From: Plantago ovata
Lineage: Eukaryota > Streptophyta > Magnoliopsida > Lamiales > Plantaginaceae
DNA length: 64,000 bases
Assembly: GCA_028274465.1 (NCBI GenBank)
Contig: CM051456.1
Coordinates: 73,642,753-73,706,752, forward strand
Reading direction: 5' to 3'
Shown: positions 11,461-21,837 of the stretch, in pieces
Layout: each line of letters begins with the position of its first letter
Numbering within the stretch: position 1 is the first letter of the stretch
Position numbers and translations under genes: made by a program
Notes under the pieces: model-generated
What the model was told of the DNA's origin: nothing
Database searches by the model: none
The model's input: only the letters and a program-made list of their open reading frames with translations

Positions 11461-12094
11461 TGTTTGTTATTGAAATGAACATGACTACTTTTGACTTCAA
11501 TGGTTGGGTATTAGATACAGCCTGTGGCTCACACATTTGTAATAATGTGCAGGGGCTAATTGATCACAGGCTAGTCAAGCAAGGTGAAATCGACTTGCAT
11601 GTTGGGAACGGCAATCCAGTTGAAGCCAAACGCATTGGACGCTGCAAGATAGATTTACCTTCAGAACAATGTTTAGAACTTGATAACATTTATTTTGTTC
11701 CATCCATTGCCAGAAATATTATTTTCATTCCATTGTTAGACAATTTGGGTTTTTCCTTTCGATTTGCTAATAATACTTGTTATTTTTCATTAAATGACCA
11801 GTATTATGGAAAAGCTCGCTTAGTGAATGGTTTATATATTTTGCTAAGTAGTCTACCTTTATTTCAAATACATAACAAACAACCGTCTTCAAGTAGGAAG
11901 AATAATCCATCTTATCTATGGCATTGTCGACTAGGCCATATCAATGAAACACGGATTCAAAGACTAAGGAAGTTGGACTACTTAGAACCATTTGATTTTG
12001 AATCATATGGTACATGCGAATCATGTGTTAAGGGTAAGATGACGAACAAACCTTTTGTTGGACAAGGTGTTCGTGCCACTCGCTGCTTAGAGCT
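11461..12094 (+). pseudogene. Protease and integrase N-terminus of E
   Basis: The aspartic protease motif is at about 11505-11545, reading VLDTACGSHIC. The third catalytic-triad position is Ala where aspartic proteases need Gly (DTG or DSG), so the enzyme is probably inactive even without the other damage. The GAG-pre-integrase region follows, with LWHCRLGHINETRIQRL and CESCVKGKMTNKPF giving the HHCC zinc-binding set. The frame is cut at the start of the DDE core by the Cassandra insertion (12100). Confidence 0.85.
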
Positions 12095-12099
12095 CATAC
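12095..12099. other. Target-site duplication of Cassandra, left (CATAC)
   Basis: CATAC at 12095-12099 is repeated at 12894-12898. Removing one copy together with 12100-12893 restores the integrase reading frame of E. Confidence 0.95.
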
Positions 12100-12403
12100 T
12101 GTAACGATCCGGCCCACTAACGGGCCGAGACCCACCCCAACGGGCTCGCAAGGTTACTCAAGGGCGCTCTCCAGGGTGATATGCAGGCCCCACAGACCAA
12201 CACGGGCTCTAATCCGCGCACTTTGTCCTCACTCGTGCGCGCACCGAGAACTTCCCAATGGGTCACCCATCCTAGAATTGCTCCAGAGCAAGCACGCTTA
12301 ACTCTGAAGTTCTTATAGGTGGATTCCCGAAAAGAAAGGTGCACCTTGTTGGTATGAGTAGCGTTCTCAACCCTTTTAAGCTTCTGAAATCTGGGGCGTT
12401 ACA
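12100..12403 (-). repeat. Cassandra LTR, left copy (304 bp)
   Basis: It is the 3' LTR in element orientation. It is the same length as the right copy and differs at a limited number of positions. Both ends show the TGTAAC / GTTACA inverted termini. Confidence 0.9.
12239..12366 (-). other. 5S rRNA-derived segment in Cassandra LTR (left)
   Basis: The minus strand reads blocks close to plant 5S rRNA: CTCATACCA, then AGAACTTCAGAGTTAAGCG, then CTAGGATGGGTGACC and TGGGAAGTTCTCG. The spacing matches the 5S internal promoter and 3' half. It is not a functional 5S gene but could keep RNA polymerase III promoter activity. Confidence 0.85.
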
Positions 12404-12575
12404 ATCACCCCCTCTTAAATTGCGCAACGTCCTCGTTGCCTGCTGTCCCGAGACCAACCATCCGTGCAGGATTCTAGAGGTGGCCCCTCCAGGCTCAAGA
12501 GGTGGCTCCCACCGTCGATACGGTGTAGCACTTTGCCCCGGATGGCACTTAGTTCCTGCAGTTCCGGATAGTCCC

Positions 12576-12587
12576 GCTCTGATACCA
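12576..12587 (-). other. Primer-binding site of Cassandra
   Basis: The minus strand reads TGGTATCAGAGC, two bases from the right-hand LTR, which fixes the orientation of the element as minus. Confidence 0.95.
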
Positions 12588-12589
12588 CC

Positions 12590-12893
12590 TGTAATGACCC
12601 GGCCCACTAACGGGCCGAGACCCAGCCCAACGGGCGCGCAAGGTTACTCATGGGCGCTCTCCAGGGTGATATGCTGGCCCCACAGACCAACACGGGTTCT
12701 AATCCGCGCACTTTGTCCTCACTCGTGCGCGCACCGGGAACTTCCCAGTTGGTCACCCATCCTAGAATTGCTCCAGAGAAAGCACGCTTAACTCTGAAGT
12801 TCTTATAGGTGGATTCCCGAAAAGAAAGGTGCACCTTGTTGGTATGAGTAGCATTCTCAACCGTTTTAAGCTTCTGAAATCTGGGGCGTTACA
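12590..12893 (-). repeat. Cassandra LTR, right copy (304 bp)
   Basis: It is the 5' LTR in element orientation and starts with TGTAACGCCCC at 12893. It is closely similar to the left copy. Confidence 0.9.
12729..12856 (-). other. 5S rRNA-derived segment in Cassandra LTR (right)
   Basis: Same arrangement as in the left LTR. This copy lies in the transcription-starting LTR of the element, so it is the one that could drive transcription. Confidence 0.85.
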
Positions 12894-12898
12894 CATAC

Positions 12899-14466
12899 AT
12901 ACCGATGCATGTGGACCTTTTAAAGTCCATGCGCGTGGGGGTTATCCTTACTTCGTTACCTTTACTGACGATTTCTCAAGGTATGGATATATTTATCTTA
13001 TGAAGAATAAATCCGAGATCTTTGGGAAATTCAAGGAGTTTACGAATGAGGTCGAGAATGAATTGAACCCAAGGATAGTCACTCTTCGATCAGATCGAGG
13101 AGGTGAATACCTTAGTGAAGAATTTATCGACTACTTGAAGGAGAATGGAATTCAATCGCAATGGACCCCTCCTGGAACACCACAATTAAATGGTGTGTCT
13201 GAGAGAAGGAATCGAACCCTGTTAGACATGGTGAGATCAATGATTGGATTCTCGACTCTTCCAAAATATCTATGGGGATATGTGCTACAAACTGCAATCT
13301 ACATCCTGAACCGTGTACCATCTATATCAGTGGAGAAAACTCCTTATGAGTTATGGAAAGGAAAGAAGCCCTCACTGGGCTATCTTAGACCTTGGGGTTG
13401 TCCTGCGATAGTCAAACTGATACTCACTGATAAGTTAGATGCCAAGGGTGTCAAAGTATATTTCATAGGCTATCCTCGTCAGACGAGAGGCTATGAATTC
13501 TATCATGCTGAAGATCACAAGGTGATAGTATCTAGAAACGTCAAGTTTTTAGAAGCAGAACACCTCGAAGAAGAGAGGTTAGATGACATGATAGAACTTG
13601 AAGAAATTCAAGACTTTGACACGCGCGAACATGAGTTCTCTAAATCTTTTGATTTGGACTCAAGTTCAGTGGGAGCTTTCGAAGCAGACAAGGGTAATGA
13701 TATGACACTTGCTAGGCATGTCATAGTCAGTGGGAGTCCTGTGATTAGATCAACAGTTGAAACCACACCAATAGAACCCGTTGTCAATCAACCTGTGCAA
13801 CAAGTTGCACAAGAGCAGCCTCCCGCTAGGAAACAGGGTCGCGGCGCGCGACCAACTGCGTCAGTGCCCACTGATAATGTTCGTGTTACACGAAGCCAGA
13901 AAAGAAAAGCACCAGAAACAGTCGAGCTCCGTAGGTCGAAGAGGATCCTAAAAGGACCTCAGAAGCAAAGCCTTATAATAGAAGACATCAGTGAACTTGA
14001 TGTCGGCTTATCAGATCGGGAAGATCCTGAGACCTACAAAGAGGCAATAATTGATATTGACTCAGACAAATGGCAAGAGGCCATGGAATTGGAAATGGAC
14101 TCCATGTACCTGAACCAAGTTTGGAGATTGGTAGACTTGCCCCAAGGGGTTAGACCTATTGGGTACAAATGGGTGTTTAAACGAAAGACAGATGCCGATG
14201 GCAAGGTACAAACGCACAAGGCTAGACTTGTGCCGAAAGGCTACACGCAAAGGTATGACATCGATTACGATGAAACCTTTTCACCGGTAGCAAAATTGAA
14301 GTCTATTCGAATTCTACTTGTAATAGCTTCCTACTATGATTATGAAATTTGGCAGATGGATGTAAAGACTGCCTTCCTCAATGGAAACCTTGAGGAAGAG
14401 GTCTATATGGTACAGCCGGAAGGTTTTATTAGTAAAACCAGGCCAACTGCTGTATGCAAATTATAA
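12899..14466 (+). pseudogene. Integrase core and RT N-terminal half of E
   Basis: The integrase DDE core resumes after Cassandra with HTDACGPF, then LRSDRGGEYLSEEF and the Glu in GVSERRNRTLLDMVRSM. A long variable linker follows. The copia RT starts at KWQEAMELEMDSMYLNQVW, with the KTAFLNGNLEEEVYM block. TAA at 14464-14466 ends the open frame, but the frame continues after it. The ATG-like start seen upstream at 12829 belongs to Cassandra and is not the real start. The RT is of the Tork/Bianca-like type by general resemblance; the lineage is not certain. Confidence 0.85.
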
Positions 14467-15614
14467 AGATCCATCTATGGGCTAAAGCAAGCGTCTAGGA
14501 GCTGGAATATCCGCTTTGATGAAGCTGTCAAATCGTTTGACTTCGTCAGAAGCGTAGAAGATCCCTTTGTCTATACTAGGCACAGCGACAAGGGAGTCGT
14601 TTTCATGATCATCTATGTTGATGACATTTTGATCATGGGAAACAATGTCTCTATGCTAGAAGAGACTAAAGTTTGGTTATCAAGTACCTTCTCAATGAAG
14701 GACTTGGGTGAAGCGAACTACATCCTAGGGATAAAGATCTATAGAGATAGATCCAAGAGGATGTTAGGATTGACACATTCCACCTACATCGACAAAATAC
14801 TGAAGCGTTATAAGATGGACGACTCAAAGATAGGCTTTCTCCCAGCTAGCCATGGGATTGTCTTATCAGTTAAGGATAGTCCTAAAACTGATGAAGAAAG
14901 AAATGCAATGAGTCGTGTGCCCTATGCTTCGGCAGTAGGGTCTATAATGTATGCAATGAATTGCACAAGGACCGGATGTGGCATATGCGCTTAGTGTCAC
15001 TTGTCGACACCAACAGAATCAAAGAGTACCTCACTGGACTGCTGTAAAGAACATTCTTAAGTACCTTCGACGGACTAAATAGATGTTCTTGGTGTTTGGT
15101 GGAGAACCAGAATTAAAGATGTCTGGTTATGTCGACGCTGAATTTGAATCAGGTCCAGATGACTTTAAGTCACAGACAGGATACGTATTCAAATTCAACG
15201 GAGGAGCTATCTGCTGGAAGAGTTCTAAGCAAGCCACGATTGCTGACTCATCCACATAAGCCGAGTACATTGCTGCATCAGAAGCATCGAAAGAAGCTGT
15301 CTAGATTTCAGAGTTCTTGAAGGAATTGAGGGTTGTTCCTGCTCCTAGTCCAATAACGATTTATTGTGACCATACGGTTGCCGTCGCTCAAGCCAAGGAG
15401 CCTAGATTTACAGACAAGAACAAACATGTACTTAGAAAGTATCACGTTATACGTGAGATTATTGATAGAGGAGAAGTTAGTATAGAACGTGTCTCTACCA
15501 CGGACAACGTGGCAGATCCTTTCACCAAGGTCTTATCAGTGGATGTCCACTTAAGACATTATGCTAATCTGGGTATTAAGCATAAAGGTGATTCGCTCTA
15601 CTCCAAGTGGGAGA
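14467..15614 (+). pseudogene. RT C-terminal half and RNase H of E
   Basis: It continues in frame after the stop with RSIYGLKQAS, then the catalytic YVDDILIMG box at about 14610-14640. An extra base near 14965-14975 shifts the frame at the TRPDVAYALSV-type motif. RNase H then follows in other frames, with the SGYVDAEFESG-like, KQATIADS and EYIAASEASKEA blocks and the C-terminal VADPFTKVLSVDVHLRH ending typical of copia. The polypurine tract (about 15606-15614) ends immediately before the 3' LTR. Confidence 0.85.
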
Positions 15615-16023
15615 TTGATAGTGTATATGTCCTAGAGACAGTCTTTATTAAGGGCATGCAGCCCTTATAAAGGGCATATATGTACTATACACAGGTCAAC
15701 GTAATATAATATATGTTTGTTGTTTGACTATTGAGTATCGCTTTCATATTTATATTACACCAGGCATACAACATGTCATATCTCTATTTCTGTCTGTATT
15801 GATATTAAACATGTCCCCTCGGATAGATGACCGATCACACCTATAGTGGGAGCTATGTGAGTTATCATCTATCCCAAACTCTCCCTAGTCGAGGTTCATC
15901 TCGGATGCAGGGGTCTGAATGAACCATCTGAGACTAGTATGCGTGGAGATTATACTTGTTGGAGCAAGTGTGAGCCGATCCCACGGCCACGGGACGGATT
16001 CTTGGACAATCAAGAAACGTTCC

Positions 16024-16028
16024 CATAA
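16024..16028. other. Target-site duplication of array F, left (CATAA)
   Basis: CATAA occurs immediately before the first F LTR and again at 27731-27735 immediately after the last LTR remnant. The uninterrupted 5' LTR of E has a single CATAA at the corresponding site (about 7439-7443). Confidence 0.95.
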
Positions 16029-17291
16029 TGATGAATGTGTATTTTACACTTTCATTCGAGTCTTTTTCACCTATTTTAGATATCCTCTATGTTAATTTAG
16101 ATATATTTTAGTACATTTTATTAGAATAGTGTCACGTTTCCCTTTAGATTTTATTTTACAGGTTTTGGTTGAAATTCGGAGATTTTGGGGCAATTATATT
16201 GAAGTCTACAAGGAATTGGTGTTCCAGAAGCCTATTTGGAGTATCTGAAGGTTTCCGGATAGGATTTGGAGTCTAGGGGCCGAATCTGGAGGTTAGAAGG
16301 CTACTAGAAGTCTTAAACCGAGTCCGAAAAGGTGAAGAAATCCAAATCCGCGTCGAAAAACGCGGAAATTCCGCGAAATACTGGGGGGCGAACCGCCGGA
16401 GTTAGGGGGCGAACCGCCCCGGAGTTATTTCGGGCCTATATATAGTGCTCAGTTTTCTATCCGAAAATAATATCTTTTCAAGCCTACTTTCTCACCTCTC
16501 TCTATAGTTTTAGGTAGGAACTTCCTGGGGCCTATCCTGGGAGTTCCGTAGCTTAGGGGATACTTTTTCATAGCAGATTGGAGCGCGTAGGATCGCAATC
16601 ATCCGGAGATTGACAACCTTCGGTAACTTTGTATCTTACAGTTTTTATGTACTTATTTTATTCTTCTTTCAATATGTTTTCTTCTATGATTGCTATTGAT
16701 TGCATGCCTATTATGAGTAGCTAAACTTATCATTGGTGGTAGTATGTGAATTCTTAGCGACGGAAGATAATCATGCTAATGGCTATATCGCGCATTATAC
16801 TCCGCGTCATTGCTTTATTTCGTTGATCAGTTGCAACCAAAATTCTCGTATGTTGTATTGATTATTATGCACGCATGGACACTAGTCGACCATCAGACCA
16901 ATTATCTTCGTAGTGTTGAATAATTACGGAACACATTAGGACAATCGTTGTTGACTAGTCAGACCAAATTATCTTCATAGTGCTTAATACTTGCAACAGG
17001 ACACAAGATTGATTCAAAGATCTCTATGCAAGACCGAGGAAGTTATGCATGATTATCGACCCATTATGTTAAGAAGGACCATACTATCACCAATCTCCAT
17101 TATCTGCTTGAAAACCCCTATTGCTTTCTATCTGCTGTTTTATATCCTTAATTAGATTTGATAAAGCTAGTATAGTCCTGAGAGAACGACACTCGAGTCA
17201 TTCTACTACTACACTACGGTTTTCGTTGTAGTTGTGGATTGCCTTTGGCTAAATAACAAATTTATTTGATTGACCTTGACAACGTTCATCA
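16029..17291 (+). repeat. F LTR 1 (1263 bp)
   Basis: Termini are TGATGAA and TTCATCA. A TATA box lies at 16437-16445. GC palindromes (16384-16432) lie directly upstream of it. Confidence 0.95.
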
Positions 17292-17294
17292 AAT

Positions 17295-17312
17295 TGACGC
17301 CGTTGCCGGGGA
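17295..17312 (+). other. F unit 1 primer-binding site, mutated
   Basis: It reads TGACGCCGTTGCCGGGGA; the third base is A where tRNA-Asp complementarity and unit 3 have G. Confidence 0.85.
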
Positions 17313-17544
17313 CTATACTCCTTTTTTCTATTTAATTTGTTTATATTTACAGCTTTAGATTCCTAATTCTATTAGTTTTAGTTTTCCTTTTTAATCTCTC
17401 TCTAATACTGCTTTCCTAGTCTGTTTCTAATTTTCCTTTCCTAGCCTTAGTAGTATTCGATATCTAGATTTATTCTCGATTTTTCGAAATTTCTAACGAG
17501 GCTAATTTTTAGTTTTGAGTTACTCTTACTACAGACATACAGGT

Positions 17545-18870
17545 ATGATGTCCATGCGCGCTCGCATGACACCCCAATTCTCGCAGGTGAGGAGAGGATC
17601 TTCCATATACCTGGAAGACGAGTTAAGGAGGTATGAGGTGACGGAGTCCATGGTGAGGTACTTACCGAGGTACGAAGATGGAGTAGGGATGGACGCATGG
17701 AGTTTCATTCGATCCGATGAGGAGGAAATAGAAAGAATTCCAGCAGAAGGGTTTACTAAGGACCAATTATGCAGGAAACTATTTTCTTTTGCTCTTGGGT
17801 ATAAGCCGAGGCGTTGGATTGCAATGTTTGAACCAGGATCGCTGAAAACTTGGGGCCAAGTAGTAGAGGAGTTCTTGGCGCGGTTCATGCCTTATCATGA
17901 GACAATTGCCTTACGTGATAGGATACAATATTTCGAGTAAGGAGAGTATGAGCAGTTTTGTGACGCCTACGAACGTTTTGAGATGTATAAACGTGAGTGC
18001 CCCCATCACCGTTTCGAAGATGGGGAGTTGATTTGGTGCTTCGTTGGTGGACTTCGTGAAGAGGAACTACTTAGAGTGGATCAGTTGAGAGGCGGTCTGG
18101 GAGAATGTACGGTCGACGAGGCAGAAGAAGTCCTCCGTAAGTACGCCAGAGGTTCAACACAATCCGATGAGGTCATACCAATTCACATCACCGCAAAGGA
18201 AGTAGATCGAGGTGAAGCAGGAAGCTCATCCGAGGAGTATTTTGAAACCGAAGAAATCAGTGAGAAAGATGCACATGCCGAGCAAGTTGAAGATGACCTT
18301 CGTATAGCAAAAGTTGTTGAAGGAGCTGAAGTAACTGAGCATCTTACGGATGAATTCAGCTTGTTGAATTGTGCTGAAGTAGAAGAGGTTCGAGAACTTG
18401 AAGAGGAGAAAGGATTGGAAGGCGACGCCCCCCTGAAGGTGGGGGGCGAGTCGCCCAGCATGGGGTGGGAACCGCCTCCCATGACCAGTGAGCTGGACGA
18501 CCCCAGCTCCCCTGTTTCTTTACTCCCAGACATTTGCATCAACCCAAAACCACTTCCTTCCGTTACTACTGAGGTTCTTAAGTACAAAGAGGTGAATCTA
18601 CTTCTCCGAGGTGGAAAGCTTGACAAGCAAGATACACAGGAGCCACCACTAAACAAGCACCTCGATGAAGTCAAAGTGAATGTCCTCCTATTGATGAAGT
18701 CCTTATTGGATATGCCTGCAAAACAAACCAGTCCATTCACCATGGTGAGATCTTTGAGGCTTCCTAGGTCTCTTTGCTACATCGGACCAAGAGAATGGCG
18801 GCCACCGTGGGGAGGTACTCTTGAGTCCATTCTTGAATACTCAGCCGACCGAGGCCAAACCGTTCGGTAA
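17545..18870 (+). pseudogene. F unit 1 gag, single nonsense mutation
   Basis: It has the same length and layout as the intact frame of unit 2. TAA at 17938-17940 replaces the CAA glutamine of units 2 and 3 (C to T). The rest of the frame is open, including the acidic linker, the Gly/Pro palindrome-encoded segment (18420-18480) and the C-terminal part. The start used is the first ATG after the leader; an upstream TTG is not a plausible plant start. Confidence 0.9.
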
Positions 18871-20321
18871 CATCTAGTATCACTTTTTATTTACTCATTC
18901 TCTTTTGCTAGGGACTAGCTTAAGTTTCATGAGGGGGATGGGATGTGAACCATGATGTTAAGTATTGTTTGGCTTTGTGATGTTGAGTAGGATAGTCTTT
19001 TTTTTTTTTAATTGCATTTGCACGTTTACTGCTTTCCTAGGATAGTCTTGCATGTTTTATATGGAGTTTATTGCCGAATTTTTTGAACTTTTTTATTGGG
19101 TAGATCAACTAGCTATGCCATTAATCGTATGCTTCATCTCTATGAATTTGTTTGAGGTTTTTCTCGCTTGGCTTGTCACATTTATGTATTGCACTTAGTT
19201 GAACTAGGTAGTCTCGATATCACTTAGTGGTGTTTTCTCTACTGCGGTTCACGAAGGCCTTTATAATAGGATGATGCATGTTAGGGTCTTATGGCTGTTT
19301 TCCCGAGTAATTATGTACCTAAGAGGCAACAAGTCTTCACCATGCTTTGAGATTGCTAAATGCCTAGGAAGGAGGTAGTGTGAGGTTGTGTGATCCTTTG
19401 TTTATAACCTATTCTTCCGAATAGGTTTTGGGGAGGGGGTTACACCATCATTAGACGTGTTTCTGTTTTTCATTTTTCGTATCGTGAGTTTATTTTTCCT
19501 TTTCCGTAATTTTGTACTCCAACCTATTCTTTCGAACAGGTTTGGGGAAGTCGTGTGAGTCTTTTGTTTCTCTATTTGTTATGCTACTGCTGGCTAGAAA
19601 AAAATCGGAAAAAAAGAAAGAAAATTTCCAGAAAAAAAAGAAAGAATCTGGAAAGAAAAAAAGAAAAAAAAGAGAAAAGACCCCAAAAAAGCAAAGAAGG
19701 GTCCAAAAAAGAAAGCCAAATAGCAGTTTAGCAAAGTGTTGAGTCTTTTCCATTTTTCGTATTGTTCGTAATCATGTTTTTTATCTTTTATCTTTTTTGT
19801 CTTGAGTGTCATCTGTTCTAGACCACCCTCGTCCTGCCATTCAGGAAGTGGTGAATAGCTTAAGACTTTACTTGAGAGATGGGTAGAATACGGGAGTGTT
19901 ATCTTTTATAAGGAACCCTCCTTCGTTTGATGAGAGCCAGTACTGGTTCGACCTCTTTTGAGGGAAAGTCTTAACATGGTGGAACAACAGTAAGTCCTCA
20001 GTTTCATAGGCACGGGGCAACCATTCGTATCTTAGCATGCATCATTACGTCGTCACTGACTAGGTCCAGGTAGAGAATGTTACGAGAGACTATCTTGTCT
20101 TGACATAAGTGCTTATGTGGATGTGTGTAAGTCAATCGGGGTATTCTTCAACCTATATTCATGCTTTGATTTATATGGTTTTTGTTCATATGTTATTTGA
20201 TAGATTCAGTAATTTAGTTCATTTTATTTGGCATGAAACTCCATTTTGAGTCTTGCATGTTTTTTGTATTAGAGTCTAGCTTAGTTGCTTGAGGACAAGC
20301 AAAGGTTCGGTTTGGAGAGTT
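18871..20321 (+). other. F unit 1 3' noncoding region
   Basis: No supported gene. It includes a purine block of A and G (19600-19700) that translates only to lysine-rich noise, the conserved block around 'ctagaccaccctcgtcctgc' (19818-19840) that is also present in element D, and a polypurine tract ending at 20321 next to LTR2. Confidence 0.8.
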
Positions 20322-21584
20322 TGATGAATGTGTATTTTACACTTTTATTCGAGTCTTTTTCACCTATTTTAGCTATCCTCTATGTTAATTTAGCTATATT
20401 TTAGTACATTTTATTAGAATAGTGTCACGTTTCCCTTTAGATTTTATTTTACAGGTTTTGGTTGAAATTCGGAGATTTCGGGGCAATTATATTGAAGTCT
20501 ACAAGGAATTGGTGTTCCAGAAGCCTATTTGGAGTATCTGAAGGTTTCCGGATAGGATTTGGAGTCTAGGGGCCGAATCTGGAGGTTAGAAGGCTACTAG
20601 AAGTCTTAAACCGAGTCCGAAAAGGTGAAGAAGTCCAAATCCGCGTCGAAAAACGCGGAAATTCCGCGAAATACTGGGGGGCGAACCGCCGGAGTCAGGG
20701 AGCGAACCGCCCCGGAGTTATTTCGGGCCTATATATAGTGCTCAGTTTTCTCTCCGAAAATCATATCTTTCCAAGCCTACTTTCTAACCTCTCTCTATAG
20801 TTTTAGGTAGGAACTTCCCGGGGCCTATCCTGGGAGTTCCGTAGCTTAGGGGATACTTTTTCATAGCAGATTGGAGCGCGTAGGATCGCAATCATCCGGA
20901 GATTGACAACCTTCGGTAACTTTGTATCTTACAGTTTTTATGTACTTATTTTATTCTTCTTTCAATATGTTTTCTTCTATGATTGCTATTGATTGCATGC
21001 CTATTATGAGTAGCTAAACTTATCATTGGTGGTAGTATGTGAATTCTTAGCGAGGGAAGATAATCATGCTAATGGCTATATCGCGCATTATACTCCGCGT
21101 CATTGCTTTATTTCGTTGATCAGTTGCAACCAAAATTCTCGTATGTTGTATTGATTATTATGCACGCATGGACACTAGTCGACCATCAGACCAATTATCT
21201 TCGTAGTGTTGAATAATTACGGAACACATTAGGACAATCGTTGTTGACTAGTCAGACCAAATTATCTTCATAGTGCTTAATACTTGCAACAGGACACAAG
21301 ATTGATTCAAAGATCTCTATGCAAGACCGAGGAATTTATGCATGATTATCGACCCATTATGTTAAGAAGGACCATACTATCAACAATCTCCATTATCTGC
21401 TTGAAAACCCCTATTGCTTTCTATCTGCTGTTTTATATCCTTAATTAGATTTGATAAAGCTAGTATAGTCCTGAGAGAACGACACTCGAGTCATTCTACT
21501 ACTACACTACTGGTTTCGTTGTAGTTGTGGATTGCCTTTGGCTAAATAACAAATTTATTTGATTGACCTTGACAACGTTCATCA
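20322..21584 (+). repeat. F LTR 2 (1263 bp)
   Basis: It is shared by units 1 and 2, serving as 3' LTR of the first and 5' LTR of the second. Termini TGATGAA and TTCATCA are intact. Confidence 0.95.
20730..20738 (+). promoter_or_regulatory. TATA box of F LTR 2
   Basis: TATATATAG lies mid-LTR, just after the GC palindrome cluster. The equivalent site occurs in LTR1 (16437) and in the D LTRs, which supports it as the retrotransposon promoter. Confidence 0.6.
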
Positions 21585-21587
21585 AAT

Positions 21588-21605
21588 TGACGCCGTTGCC
21601 GGGGA
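21588..21605 (+). other. F unit 2 primer-binding site, mutated
   Basis: It has the same G to A change at the third base as unit 1. Confidence 0.85.
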
Positions 21606-21837
21606 CTATACTCCTTTTTTCTATTTAATTTGTTTATATTTACAGCTTTAGATTCCTAATTCTATTAGTTTTAGTTTTCCTTTTTAATCTCTCTCTAATA
21701 CTGCTTTCCTAGTCTGTTTCTAATTTTCCTTTCCTAGCCTTAGTAGTATTCGATATCTAGATTTATTCTCGATTTTTCGAAATTTCTAACGAGGCTAATT
21801 TTTAGTTTTGAGTTACTCTTACTACAGACATACAGGT

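Larger units (their letters stand above)
12100..12893 (-). mobile_element. Cassandra-type TRIM element
   Basis: A 794-bp element with two 304-bp LTRs and a 186-bp interior that codes for nothing. On the minus strand it begins TGTAACGCCCC, has a PBS for tRNA-Met (12576-12587) next to the right-hand LTR, and a polypurine tract (12404-12417) next to the left-hand LTR. The LTRs contain 5S rRNA-like sequence, the hallmark of Cassandra. Such elements depend on proteins of other retrotransposons. Its insertion splits the E integrase. The open frames crossing its ends are accidental. Confidence 0.95.

Noticed and set aside
12239..12366. Functional 5S rRNA gene
   Set aside because: The 5' part and several helices differ strongly from plant 5S rRNA, and both copies sit in TRIM LTRs.
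12339..12900. ORFs running through the Cassandra element into the E integrase
   Set aside because: They join TRIM LTR sequence to integrase codons across the insertion point. The start codon lies in the LTR and the same frame is found in both LTR copies, so this is accidental.
18183..18743. Long antisense ORFs opposite the F gag (also 22476-23036, 17529-17888)
   Set aside because: Shadow frames of the gag coding strand, with serine-rich composition caused by the sense codons.
19512..19742. Lysine-rich ORF in the 3' part of F units (and 23847-24035, 44406-44732)
   Set aside because: It is a simple A/G-rich block; copies differ in length without regard to frame, and the antisense Phe-rich frames are equally long.
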